34,389 nt of DNA from Merdimonas faecis (GTDB lineage Bacteria > Bacillota > Clostridia > Lachnospirales > Lachnospiraceae), in NCBI RefSeq assembly GCF_001754075.1, contig NZ_MIEH01000011.1, positions 1 to 34,389 of the forward strand, read 5' to 3'. How positions within the stretch are numbered: the first letter of the stretch is position 1; each line of letters starts with the position of its first letter. The notes beneath the pieces are model-generated. The model was not told the origin of the DNA, ran no database searches, and worked only from the letters and a program-made list of their open reading frames with translations. The position numbers were made by a program, and so were the translations under genes. Of this stretch, positions 8,291 to 16,649 are shown in pieces.

Positions 8291-10075
8291 CTAATATGCC
8301 GGAACTCCGTATCCCACAATCTGTCCATATCCAATCGGGTAACTCCGTCTGGCCACTTTATCTCCGCTGTTTCCTTCCACTGTATAGATGTTTCCATCTA
8401 CCACGCTTTCTACAATTCCCACATGGTCAATACTGCCGTCATTTTCCCAATCAAAGAAAACAAGATCCCCAGTAGCAGGAACATAACTTCCATCCATGAA
8501 CTGGCCCTGGCTCTCAAACCATTCCATACCCGCAGAACATAAGGAGAACTTTGGTATCACTCCTGCCTCAATATACCCGCACTGATCAGCACACCAACTT
8601 ACAAAGCAGGCGCACCATTCCTCCCGTTGTGCAAATCCGTACCAGCTCCAGTAGGTGTCTCCTCCGTTGCCTTCCTGCGTCAACGCCACCTGCACAATCG
8701 CCTGACTTCCGGTTCCCGTAGGAATACGCCCAAACACATAGTATCGCAGCACATGGGATACATACTCCTTATCCCCGTAACTGCTCCAACCGTTCCGCTC
8801 CGCAATCATTTCAGAGAATTCCACTGCATTGGCATAGGTGTATCCTCCGTAATTCTCTTTCGCCCAGGAAATATACCCGTTCCCATAATTATATCCCTGC
8901 AGGGCGAGCTTTATATGATTCATATCCACCGGGTTTTCCACGCCCGCCTCCCGCAGACAGGCCGCAAGGTTCTGGATACCTACATCAATGGAATACTCCG
9001 GATCTGTGATCCCGTTTGGCGTATTGGGGTATCTGGTATTATATCCGCACTCGGACGCCTGCATGGGATCAGTCCCCTGCCCGCCGCTTTCCTGCATCAT
9101 GACCGCTTTAATTAGTTCCACATATTCCTCAATCCCGTACTGTCTGGCATACTGCCGGATCAGCGGCTCGTATGCCTCCACCTCAGCGCTGACAGGAGTA
9201 ACGGTACTGGAGTTACTTCCTCCCACCATGCTGAACAGCGCTCCAAATAGAATGACAATTACAAGGATCAGCACCACGATCCAGCCACCTGCAAGGATAG
9301 CAGAGACAAGCGCTTTAGTAGCTGCAATGACTGCCTTTACTGCGGCTGCGGCAGCTTTTACCGCCGCTTTTGCAGTCTGCACTGCGGCAATCGCTGCCTG
9401 TCTTGCGGCAACTGCCGTCCGCTGCGTGGTCACTACCGCAGCCCTTGCTCCCTGTCCTGCAGTTCTGGCAGCCATTTCCGTAGTCCGGACTGCGCTGCGC
9501 CCGGTCCGTTCCGCTGTTTTGATTGTCCGACCTGTGCCTTTTACTGCCGCTTTCCCGGAAGTTTTCACAGAAGCATTAACTGTTTTGATTGTTCTCTCTC
9601 CCCGTTCAGCCGTTTTTACCGTCTGCTTTGGAAGTTCCCGGATCTGCGCTCCTTTCTTTCCCGCCTGCTCTCCGACTGTCCGCCCAGTCTGCACTCCTGC
9701 CCGGTTTTTCATCTGCTCTTTCGGCTGGTAAGTCTTTTCTGTACCGGACGAAAAAGAAAAGGCGGAAGGCTCTCCGTTCTTTTCCCGGAAAGCCTCTGCC
9801 TCTTTTTTTGCTCTGCCCTTTTCCCGGACAGCATGGATTACCTTTTCCCCCTGTTTTCCTGTCTGCTGAACCGTTCCACGAGCGGCTCTCTCCCCCTTTT
9901 CCATGACCTGATCTTCGGCATAGCCTACGGGATTTCCCTGTTCCTTGACCTGTGTCTGTTCTGCGCTGTCTCTTGTCCGGATATAGGCCCCTTTCATATG
10001 CTCCGCCGCTGTCACGGTTTTATCCAATACTTTGATATCCTTCTGGACGTGGCGGGTTTTGATCGTTCTTCCCAT
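8291..10075 (-). CDS. Conjugation peptidoglycan hydrolase: lysozyme-like plus CHAP domain (CD1107-like)
   Basis: This 594-aa membrane-anchored wall hydrolase opens peptidoglycan for the conjugation channel. Residues 1-255 are basic and repetitive (KTAERTGRS..., then long Ala/Val/Lys runs), one membrane helix lies at about 263-284, and the rest faces outward. A lysozyme-like domain at about 300-420 has the candidate catalytic Glu329 (MMQESGG) and ends in LQGYNYGNGY. A CHAP-type amidase/endopeptidase domain at about 460-594 has Cys490 (EEWCACFVSWCA) and His551 (IDHVGIVE), with EGNS near 567. The ATG at 10075 has AAAGGAGGG upstream. It is the last gene of the transfer operon, next to sortase B. 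Function follows from family knowledge of Tn916 Orf14/CD1107-type proteins. Confidence 0.9.
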   Translation of the reverse strand: MGRTIKTRHVQKDIKVLDKTVTAAEHMKGAYIRTRDSAEQTQVKEQGNPVGYAEDQVMEKGERAARGTVQQTGKQGEKVIHAVREKGRAKKEAEAFREKNGEPSAFSFSSGTEKTYQPKEQMKNRAGVQTGRTVGEQAGKKGAQIRELPKQTVKTAERGERTIKTVNASVKTSGKAAVKGTGRTIKTAERTGRSAVRTTEMAARTAGQGARAAVVTTQRTAVAARQAAIAAVQTAKAAVKAAAAAVKAVIAATKALVSAILAGGWIVVLILVIVILFGALFSMVGGSNSSTVTPVSAEVEAYEPLIRQYARQYGIEEYVELIKAVMMQESGGQGTDPMQASECGYNTRYPNTPNGITDPEYSIDVGIQNLAACLREAGVENPVDMNHIKLALQGYNYGNGYISWAKENYGGYTYANAVEFSEMIAERNGWSSYGDKEYVSHVLRYYVFGRIPTGTGSQAIVQVALTQEGNGGDTYWSWYGFAQREEWCACFVSWCADQCGYIEAGVIPKFSLCSAGMEWFESQGQFMDGSYVPATGDLVFFDWENDGSIDHVGIVESVVDGNIYTVEGNSGDKVARRSYPIGYGQIVGYGVPAY

Positions 10076-10104
10076 CGCCTGCCCTCCTTTCGGATATGGG
10101 ATTT

Positions 10105-10884
10105 TCAGATCTTCTTTGCTACAACCACAAGCCTGCCATTGGTATTGGAATATTCGCAGGTGGACAGGGTAAGCAACTTGTCTCCGTACTCTGCGGTCAC
10201 TCCCGTATCATAAAGGGCAAGTTCCCTGCACTGCTCCACATAGTCCGTGAACTCTTTCTCCGTCTCTGCATGAGAAAAAAGATAGAACTTGAATCCGGTA
10301 TCGTCATAGACCGTTGTCTTGAATACTGCGATCACTTCATATTCGGCGGTTTCCGTCAGTGTATCAAAATGGACAATTTTATGCTGCTCATAGAAATCCC
10401 GATCCTCATAGTCCATCAGTCCGGCGAACATGGAACCGTTATTCATATGGTGTCCGTAGATAATCACATTGTCGCTGGGTTCCATCGGATCACAATGCTC
10501 TGCGATATAGGGAACACCATAAGCACTGGATTCCTTGTAAAAATTGTGTTTCAGATAATAATCCGGGTTGTCCGGCGTATACATGACCGGATAGTTGATC
10601 GGTGTATCCGCAATCCTGATCCATCCGGCCATATCATTATTCATGGCAAACAGCTCGGCATACCGCTCTAAGGGAGAGATAACTTCCTTTTCCTCTCCTG
10701 CCGGTTCTTCCTTCGGCGTATCTTCTGTCTGCTCCACGATCTCTGCCAGTTTGGTAAATTCTTCCTCCGCTTTCTGTGCGCCCGCATAATGGGTGATCAC
10801 TTGAAACAGCGATACGCCAAACAGCAGGACGCATACCGCCAGTCCTGCCAGATACCATTTCCCTTTGATCTTCTGATATTTCAT
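10105..10884 (-). CDS. srtB: Class B sortase
   Basis: The protein has 259 aa and is a membrane-bound transpeptidase. A cytoplasmic stub and one helix (about residues 10-30) anchor an extracellular sortase domain. The catalytic set is visible: His in VIIYGHHMNNGSMF (145/146), Cys243 in LLTLSTCEYS and Arg251 in NGRLVVVAKK. Class B sortases of this kind sit in Tn1549-type transfer modules and probably attach or cross-link transfer surface proteins. The ATG at 10884 has GGAGG about 11 nt upstream. It lies 29 nt before the hydrolase gene. No LPxTG- or NPQTN-like substrate was found in this window, so the target may be outside it. Confidence 0.92.
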   Translation of the reverse strand: MKYQKIKGKWYLAGLAVCVLLFGVSLFQVITHYAGAQKAEEEFTKLAEIVEQTEDTPKEEPAGEEKEVISPLERYAELFAMNNDMAGWIRIADTPINYPVMYTPDNPDYYLKHNFYKESSAYGVPYIAEHCDPMEPSDNVIIYGHHMNNGSMFAGLMDYEDRDFYEQHKIVHFDTLTETAEYEVIAVFKTTVYDDTGFKFYLFSHAETEKEFTDYVEQCRELALYDTGVTAEYGDKLLTLSTCEYSNTNGRLVVVAKKI

Positions 10885-10900
10885 TCTGCAATTCTCCTCC

Positions 10901-11680
10901 TTATTCTCTTGCCTGCTGTTTGACCGGAACCGGCAACTGGGGAACCATTTTCTTCTCCTCTTTCAGCTTTTTCAGTTCCACTTTCACGGACGGTTTCTTT
11001 TTCTCCTTCTGCACGAACTGTTCCAGACGCCGGCGCAGGTTCTCTGTGGTCTGCTCCATACTGGAGAGCCTGCCGCTGATCGTCAAAAATGACTTGCGGA
11101 TCTTTGCTGTGATCCCCTTGTCTGTGGCCTGTGGTTCAACTTTCTTCTGCTCTTTCCCCCGGAAAATCCTGCCCACGTTTTTGATGTGTCCGCCTGCAGC
11201 GTGAAGTTCCCCGTTTAAGACTTCCATTTTATCCGCCTGCCGGTTCATGCTCTCCACCGCCCTGTGAAGTCCTTCCTGTATCCGGGCAAGAGCGGACGGA
11301 ATCTTCATGGCTGATACGGCTTTTTGCAGATCTTCCTTTCCTTTCTCTTTAAATGTCTGCAAAGCACTTTTGGCAGACTGGATCAGATTTTTCCGCACCG
11401 TGTTTAACTGTCCGCCCACTTCCTGCACTTTTCCCTGTGCCTGTTCCGCGATCCGCAGGACGGACGCTTTCACGCCTCCGTCCTGGATCTGGGATAACTG
11501 TTCCTTCACATCACGCAATTCTTCCAGCACCTGTCCAAACTGGACTTCCATTCCGTCCAGATATTTTACAAGGGATTCCACTTCCTTCTGCTCTTTTGTA
11601 AGTCCGTTTCCTTCCAGCACCCGGAACAGTTCCACGATCTCCGGCTGTTCCATCAAAGCCGTCTTTCTTGCTGTCTCCAT
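10901..11680 (-). CDS. Coiled-coil ICE protein (DUF6674-like)
   Basis: This 259-aa hydrophilic protein is rich in Lys, Glu and Gln with heptad-like helices (about residues 45-235) and no membrane segment. It resembles the DUF6674 family found between DUF6075 and sortase genes in Tn1549-type elements; the family number is from memory. The ATG at 11680 has AGGAGGG about 8 nt upstream, and the gene begins 12 nt after the DUF6075 stop, so the two are coupled. Function is unknown; a scaffold or tether in the transfer apparatus is possible. Confidence 0.75.
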   Translation of the reverse strand: METARKTALMEQPEIVELFRVLEGNGLTKEQKEVESLVKYLDGMEVQFGQVLEELRDVKEQLSQIQDGGVKASVLRIAEQAQGKVQEVGGQLNTVRKNLIQSAKSALQTFKEKGKEDLQKAVSAMKIPSALARIQEGLHRAVESMNRQADKMEVLNGELHAAGGHIKNVGRIFRGKEQKKVEPQATDKGITAKIRKSFLTISGRLSSMEQTTENLRRRLEQFVQKEKKKPSVKVELKKLKEEKKMVPQLPVPVKQQARE

Positions 11681-11692
11681 CTGTGCTCCCTC

Positions 11693-12100
11693 CTATCGCT
11701 CTCTCTGTGCGGTCTGCGGTTTCATGGCAGGCAGTTCCCTGCAGTAATCCGGATATTTCAATCGGATCGCCTCAAAGAAGTAGGGAGCGTACCCGCAGTC
11801 AAAAATCTCATACGGGGTGGACATCCGCTCATCCCCCTTTTCTGCGTATCCGTTCCAGAGATTGAATGCAAGCCTCGTCAGACGGATGGAACCGCCGGTC
11901 TGCCACCCTTCATGCAGGCCCTCCGGCCGGATATGCCCCTGCTTAAAGTCAAAAATCCGCTCCACGTTTCTTCTGGTAGTGTCGGAAATCCCCACACAGT
12001 AGAAAAACGCCTGATGATAGCTGTCCGTGTTCCCGGTTCTTTTCAGCATGGAATAAAAGAAATTTTCGTGTTCCTTTGATTCAAATCGGATTGTTTTCAT
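11693..12100 (-). CDS. DUF6075-like ICE protein
   Basis: This 135-aa soluble protein has no recognised catalytic motif. The N-terminus (MKTIRFESKEHENFFYSML) and the FNLWNGYAEKG...YEIFDCGYAPYFFEAIRLKYPDYCRE segment are typical of the DUF6075 family carried by clostridial conjugative elements (assignment from memory). The ATG at 12100 has GGAGGG about 5 nt upstream. A hairpin with a short T-run precedes it, between it and VirB4, so its expression may be lower than that of the channel genes. Function unknown. Confidence 0.75.
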   Translation of the reverse strand: MKTIRFESKEHENFFYSMLKRTGNTDSYHQAFFYCVGISDTTRRNVERIFDFKQGHIRPEGLHEGWQTGGSIRLTRLAFNLWNGYAEKGDERMSTPYEIFDCGYAPYFFEAIRLKYPDYCRELPAMKPQTAQRER

Positions 12101-12115
12101 ATGATCCCTCCATTA

Positions 12116-12153
12116 GAAAACAGCCTGCGGGAAATCTCTTTCCTCACAGACTG
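12116..12153 (-). terminator. Terminator or attenuator between virB4 and the DUF6075 gene
   Basis: On the minus strand, arms of 15 and 14 nt (12153-12139 and 12134-12121) pair over 14 positions with G-U pairs and one bulge, close with a GAGA loop and are followed by TTTTC. It lies 15 nt after the virB4 stop and would reduce read-through into the last four genes. Confidence 0.65.
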
Positions 12154-12168
12154 CTAAAATTGATTGTA

Positions 12169-14532
12169 TTATGATTCCGGAAGCCCGTCTCCCGGACTGC
12201 CCCACGTTTTCTCAAAGTCCTCTGGTTTTGTGGACATCAGCTTATAGATCTCAGAGTTCTTACTCATCTGGTTATAGAACGGAACCAGGGCGCTGCCGAT
12301 CCTTGCAAGGCCATTTCCGGCTCTGGCATTTGTAATATACTTCATCTGCTCCCCGGATATATGGAGAAGCTCTGCCAACTGCTCCCGGTCAGAAGCAGAC
12401 TGATTCAGCATGACAATAAATTCCGAGTTGGAGAGCATGGTCCTTGCGGTCAGGGAGTCCAACACATATTCCACGTTCTGCGTCAGACTGGTCGTCCATG
12501 CGTTTCTTTTACGGAACCGCCGGTAGGCGCTGTCAAAGAAGTTTGCGCTGTACTTATGCTGCAGCAGCGTGTGGAACTCATCCAGAAAGATATGGGTTCT
12601 CACACCGTTCTCCCAGTTCTGGGATACCCGGTTGATCATGTGGTCCGTGATCACAAGCTGCCCCAGGTCTTTCATATCTTCCACCATGCCCCGTGTATTA
12701 AAGCTGATCAGACGGTTTTCCGTCTCAATGTTGGTGGGATGGGAAAAATTGTTCAGCGTACCGTCCGTGAACAGTTCCAACATCAGCGCCAGGTCTTTCG
12801 CCTCCGGCTCGTCCTGCTCCTGCAGCACCCGGCGCAGTGTAAAGAAGGTCGGGATTTCATACTGGCGTTTTCGGGAATACACACGCTCCACACAGCGGTC
12901 AAGGATACTCTTTTCTTTCGGCCCGATCACATAGCGGTCGTCCGTGATCCGCTCGTACAGAGAAAGGACGAACTGGGATTTATCCACAACCGGGTTCTTA
13001 TCGCCGTAGCCTTTTACCATATCCATAGCGTTCAAGTGAATATCACTTCCGGCACAGATTGGCAGGCTCACGCCGCCCAGCGCCTGCACCAATGGTTCAT
13101 ACTCCCCTTCCGGATCGTACACAAGCACCTGATCTTTTGAGGTGGAAAGGATGATCAGCAGGATAAACATTTTGGTCAGCATGGACTTTCCACTTCCGGG
13201 TACGCCTAAGATAAAAGCGGACGGATTGAGCAGAAGCCCACGGTTTACTAAGATCAGATTGTGGGAGATCGCATTGATCCCGCAGTAGATCCCGCCTTTG
13301 TCCATGACTTCCTGCGTCCTAAAGGGGATCAGGCTGCCTAAACTTTCCGTAGTCAGCGTCCTCATGCTGTCGATCTTCCTCACGCCGATCGGGAGTGCTG
13401 TATTCATCCCGTCCATCTGCTGGAATTTCAGCACTGCCATCTGGCACATCCGGTTTCTCGCAAGAGACAGGATGGTATGGGTATCTGCGTCCAACTGTTT
13501 CTTACTCTCCGCTGTGTGCATGAAAGTCACGACAGCCACCATCATCCGCTGATCCCTTGTAGTCAAATCCCGCAAAAACTCCCGGCTCTCCTCTTTCTGC
13601 AGTTCCATGTCATAGGGTACGGTAGCGGAAAAGTTCTGGTTGGCATTCTGCCGCCGCTGCCAGTTCGTGATATTTGTTTCCACGCCCAAAAGCCGGTTCT
13701 GCGCCTCATTGACCGCCTCGTCTGTGGGGATCGGGATAATATCAATGCTGATCATCATGTTCTGGTTGATGTCCGCAAACTCCGACACCATTTCATCAGA
13801 AATATAGGAAGCATAGTCTTTCAGATACAGCACCCTGCCATACCGCTCCCCTACTTTGAAATAATCTTTTTCAAATTCCATCGTATCCGGACAGATATGG
13901 TCCTTAAAGCTGTGCCCCAGTTTTGCGGACGTTTTCAGATCAAAACAGAAATGACTTTCCTCTCCGGCCCGGTAAAAGCTGTACAGTACATGGAGTTTTT
14001 CCTGTGCGTCCAGTTCCTCGCACTTGGAACCCATGTTGCTGAAATGGGAGATCAGCCCGTTTCCGGTACGCAGGAAATAATTCCTTGCGTCCTCCACGTT
14101 TTTCCGATATACAGAGATTGTCACATACAGCTCCCGGATCATGCCGTTGGCTCCCACTGTCTTTTCCATAAGCATGTCGTTGACTTCCTCCCGGTACTTA
14201 TCCAGACGGTCATTCTGCTTCGGGATAAAGACTGCCTCTTTCAGTTCCTCTTTGTTCAGCCTGCGGATAATGACAGTCAGCTTGGTGGTCGCTCCGCAGT
14301 CAAAAAAGTTGAGGATATTGGTATACTCCAGAAACATGGCTTTCTTATCTTCTTCGGACGCCACTTCAAAGTTAATGTCTGTAAACCGGTACGTCTTCGC
14401 ATACTTGTTTTTCCCTACCAGAAAGATCCCGTCTTTCCAGATGGTCTGGATCGGGATCGCCTGCTGTACGCTCTTCGGGATCTTAAACTTCTCCTTGTCC
14501 TGCCGCATGACGGTTTTTAGTGTTCTTAACAT
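12169..14532 (-). CDS. virB4: VirB4-like conjugation ATPase (CD1110-type)
   Basis: The protein has 787 aa and is the hexameric ATPase that powers assembly and DNA/protein translocation of the type IV channel. Walker A GVPGSGKS is at residues 443-450 and Walker B HIFLDE at 646-651. The N-terminal half is the VirB4/CagE-type domain. Length is usual for the family. The start at ATG 14532 overlaps the PrgI gene by 50 nt and has GGAGG 12 nt upstream; ATG 14508 is an alternative. It acts at the inner face of the membrane with PrgI, VirB6 and VirD4 encoded next to it. A hairpin follows its stop codon. Confidence 0.95.
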   Translation of the reverse strand: MLRTLKTVMRQDKEKFKIPKSVQQAIPIQTIWKDGIFLVGKNKYAKTYRFTDINFEVASEEDKKAMFLEYTNILNFFDCGATTKLTVIIRRLNKEELKEAVFIPKQNDRLDKYREEVNDMLMEKTVGANGMIRELYVTISVYRKNVEDARNYFLRTGNGLISHFSNMGSKCEELDAQEKLHVLYSFYRAGEESHFCFDLKTSAKLGHSFKDHICPDTMEFEKDYFKVGERYGRVLYLKDYASYISDEMVSEFADINQNMMISIDIIPIPTDEAVNEAQNRLLGVETNITNWQRRQNANQNFSATVPYDMELQKEESREFLRDLTTRDQRMMVAVVTFMHTAESKKQLDADTHTILSLARNRMCQMAVLKFQQMDGMNTALPIGVRKIDSMRTLTTESLGSLIPFRTQEVMDKGGIYCGINAISHNLILVNRGLLLNPSAFILGVPGSGKSMLTKMFILLIILSTSKDQVLVYDPEGEYEPLVQALGGVSLPICAGSDIHLNAMDMVKGYGDKNPVVDKSQFVLSLYERITDDRYVIGPKEKSILDRCVERVYSRKRQYEIPTFFTLRRVLQEQDEPEAKDLALMLELFTDGTLNNFSHPTNIETENRLISFNTRGMVEDMKDLGQLVITDHMINRVSQNWENGVRTHIFLDEFHTLLQHKYSANFFDSAYRRFRKRNAWTTSLTQNVEYVLDSLTARTMLSNSEFIVMLNQSASDREQLAELLHISGEQMKYITNARAGNGLARIGSALVPFYNQMSKNSEIYKLMSTKPEDFEKTWGSPGDGLPES

Positions 14533-14890
14533 GCTTTCCCATCGCCTCCTTTTCCTGTTTTCTGATCTCGTCTTTTGTCAGCTCGTAATATAAGTTCTCC
14601 GGATGGAATACCAGATACTTCGGCATGAGGATCTCACTCTTGATCCATACCCACAGAAATTTCTCTGCGGTCATTCCGTGATATTTGATAAAGCCAATGG
14701 CCGCAAAGGGAGCCGCTCCCAACATGCAAACCCAACTGACGGTTTCCATCCCCATATGGGGACGGAGCAAAAAATAAAGGCCCACAGCAACGCCGCAGGC
14801 CAGAACCGCACAGATAAACTGGCGGAGTGACAGGCCAAAATACATGGCCTCCGTGTATTCCCGGATTTCCCGGTTGATCTTGATCTCCAA
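14483..14890 (-). CDS. PrgI-family conjugation membrane protein
   Basis: This 135-aa protein has two adjacent membrane helices (about residues 22-40 and 47-65) followed by a basic cytoplasmic tail, as in PrgI/VirB3-like partners of VirB4. The start is TTG at 14890, with AAAGGAGG 7 nt upstream; a longer in-frame ATG at 14995 would run back across the ribosome binding site and into the region antisense to a plus-strand gene. It overlaps virB4 by 50 nt, indicating coupled translation of the two channel components. Confidence 0.88.
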   Translation of the reverse strand: MEIKINREIREYTEAMYFGLSLRQFICAVLACGVAVGLYFLLRPHMGMETVSWVCMLGAAPFAAIGFIKYHGMTAEKFLWVWIKSEILMPKYLVFHPENLYYELTKDEIRKQEKEAMGKHVKNTKNRHAAGQGEV

Positions 14891-14930
14891 ATGATGACCT
14901 CCTTTATCTGAAAATTTCTCAATCGCACAT

Positions 14931-14959
14931 TTGTCTCCCCCGGTTCTTCCTGTTATACT
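14931..14959 (+). promoter_or_regulatory. Sigma-70-type promoter of the antisense membrane gene
   Basis: TTGTCT and TATACT are separated by exactly 17 nt on the plus strand and lie 29 nt before the ATG of the 126-aa gene. It fires against the transfer operon. Confidence 0.7.
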
Positions 14960-14988
14960 CAAAGAAAAAACGCAAAGGGGGCTTTTAT

Positions 14989-15369
14989 ATGCCATACACT
15001 GTTTTTCTCTCTCTCGGTATCTCTGCTGTCCTGCTCATTCTCTCCTTACTCTTCCGTCTGGCGGGAAAATTCAGGCTGACTCTGCCGCTCCTTTACTTTC
15101 TCCTGACCGCCACGGTTCTGAACCCGTGGGCTGCCGCCCATGAGACGCTTGCTTTTGCAATCCTTTTTTGCCTGCTCGCTCTCTCCGTCATAAGCTGGCT
15201 CTTTTCTCTAAGAAACGCCCTCCGTGACCGGAAGTATTACAAGGCTCTGGAAGAGGATATGAGCTGGCAGGTCAGATGTGCCAGAAACAATGGAATCTCT
15301 ATGGACTCCGTGTACTTTGACAGCGCCGGGAACATGCGGTACAAAGATACCAAAGAAATCGTAGACTAA
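14989..15369 (+). CDS. Small membrane protein encoded antisense within the transfer operon
   Basis: This 126-aa protein has three to four hydrophobic helices in residues 5-75 (LSLGISAVLLILSLLF, LPLLYFLLTATVL, LAFAILFCLLALSVISWLF) and a hydrophilic C-terminal tail of about 50 residues, probably cytoplasmic. I do not recognise a family. That it is a real gene is supported by a near-consensus promoter, AAAGGGGG 7 nt before the ATG, and a hairpin terminator just after the stop. It is the only plus-strand gene in the ICE transfer region and lies in the gap between virB6 and prgI. It might modulate transfer (entry exclusion or antisense control), but this is speculation. Confidence 0.75.
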   Translation: MPYTVFLSLGISAVLLILSLLFRLAGKFRLTLPLLYFLLTATVLNPWAAAHETLAFAILFCLLALSVISWLFSLRNALRDRKYYKALEEDMSWQVRCARNNGISMDSVYFDSAGNMRYKDTKEIVD

Positions 15370-15370
15370 G

Positions 15371-15393
15371 GCACGGGATTCCGTGTCTTTTTT
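15371..15393 (+). terminator. Intrinsic terminator of the antisense membrane gene
   Basis: CACGG-GATT-CCGTG is followed by TCTTTTTTC on the plus strand, starting 4 nt after the stop codon. It lies directly beyond the convergent virB6 stop at 15395. Confidence 0.8.
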
Positions 15394-15394
15394 C

Positions 15395-16231
15395 TTACAA
15401 TCCCATCATCTCCCGTACCACACGGTCCGCCATCTTCACAGCGCCTACCAGCACCAGCATGTTAAAGATCAGTTCCGCAATGTAGCTCCACACCATTGTA
15501 ACTGCCGCTGCCTCCGGATCAACCACTGGCGGGGATGACGCAAACACGGAGAAAATAATACAGGCCAGGACGATAATCGCTCCCTCCAGACACACCGCCG
15601 CATAAGATTTCAAAAAACTCTTTCCTACGTTCTGTGTCGGCTCCCCGGCAAAGGTAGACAAGGGAACCGGGGCGATAGCGGTATAGAGATACAGCCGGAA
15701 GAACCGCCCGTACACGCTCATGATCATAATAAAGCTCAAAACGGTAATAAACAGACCTCCGATCAGCGTGACCGCCCATAGAGGGATACTTTCAAAAAAT
15801 CCGCAGTCTTCCACTGCGGTAATGATCTCCTGCGGCAGCACCGTCTCCTGTGCGCTCCCAAATCCGGCAGCGTCCATGATGGTGCTGACAATCCCCTGCA
15901 CAATACGGAACAGCGCCATCATCAGTTCCAGACCATAGGTAATCACGCCTTTTGCCAGAGCGAAACGGATAAACAGTTTCAGTGCGTGTTCCGGCTTTTT
16001 CACTTCTGTAAAACTTCCGCAGGTCTTGACCACGCCCACCACGAAAAACAACACCAGAAGGGCATACCCGATTGCCTGCAGCGCACCGTGGATACTGGCG
16101 ATCACATTCCAGATGTCTCCGCCTTTGAAATTCTCCGGAGACTGGGTAATGATCTGCCAGATTTCCGCCAGTTTGCTGTTCCATGTGTCCAGGGCGTTCT
16201 GAAGGTTCTGAACCACCCAGTTATCACTCAA
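15395..16231 (-). CDS. VirB6/TrbL-like conjugation membrane protein (CD1112-type)
   Basis: This 278-aa polytopic protein has about six membrane segments (for example IGYALLVLFFVVGVVKTC, AVTLIGGLFITVLSFIMIMSV, GAIIVLACIIFSVFA) and the conserved FRLYLYTAIAPVPLSTFAGEP region of the VirB6-like family. It would form part of the inner membrane pore of the type IV system. It follows the Maff2-like gene by about 75 nt in the operon and precedes prgI, with the plus-strand membrane gene lying in the gap. ATG at 16231 has GGAGGAATG upstream. Confidence 0.92.
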   Translation of the reverse strand: MSDNWVVQNLQNALDTWNSKLAEIWQIITQSPENFKGGDIWNVIASIHGALQAIGYALLVLFFVVGVVKTCGSFTEVKKPEHALKLFIRFALAKGVITYGLELMMALFRIVQGIVSTIMDAAGFGSAQETVLPQEIITAVEDCGFFESIPLWAVTLIGGLFITVLSFIMIMSVYGRFFRLYLYTAIAPVPLSTFAGEPTQNVGKSFLKSYAAVCLEGAIIVLACIIFSVFASSPPVVDPEAAAVTMVWSYIAELIFNMLVLVGAVKMADRVVREMMGL

Positions 16232-16307
16232 AACACATTCCTCCTTTCCGGCAGAAGCAGGACAGACCGTTTCCGGCCTGCCTCTCTGCCCGGTTACTGG
16301 ATGTTTC

Positions 16308-16649
16308 TTATCCTGCGATCAATGTCAGGATTTCTTTTGCAAACGTGATGATCACGCCTCCGGCCAGTGTCAGAAATCCATTCGCCCGCTGCGACGGATC
16401 ATGGGATTTTAAAGACAGTCCGATCTGCACGATACCAAATCCCAGCAGGATCATACCGATAGCACGGATCAACCCAAAGATAAATTCGGACAGGTTATTG
16501 ATCACGGTCAGCGGATCATCCGCTGCAAATACAGTTGTGGCTCCTGCCGTCATTATCAGCACCAGCGCCGCATAAATGACCATGAGCCGCTTTCCTCTGC
16601 GGCTCATGGGAAGTTTCCGGGTTTCTCTTTTCTCATCTCTCTGTTTCAT
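16308..16649 (-). CDS. Maff2-like small membrane protein (VirB2-like)
   Basis: The protein has 113 aa: a basic N-terminal stretch, a signal-anchor-like helix ending in TTVFAADDP (possible signal peptidase site around residue 42), then two helices separated by a short polar loop (LIRAIGMILLGFGIVQIGLSL and GFLTLAGGVIITFAKEILTLIAG). This two-helix pattern is that of VirB2/TrbC-like pilin subunits and of the Maff2 family in clostridial mobile elements. ATG 16649 has GAGGAGG 9 nt upstream and overlaps virD4 by 17 nt; ATG 16607 is an alternative. It is probably a channel subunit. Confidence 0.8.
   Translation of the reverse strand: MKQRDEKRETRKLPMSRRGKRLMVIYAALVLIMTAGATTVFAADDPLTVINNLSEFIFGLIRAIGMILLGFGIVQIGLSLKSHDPSQRANGFLTLAGGVIITFAKEILTLIAG

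Noticed and set aside
13477-14520. Plus-strand open frame of 347 codons opposite virB4
   Set aside because: It lies wholly inside a clear VirB4 ATPase gene and has no domain or start signal of its own.
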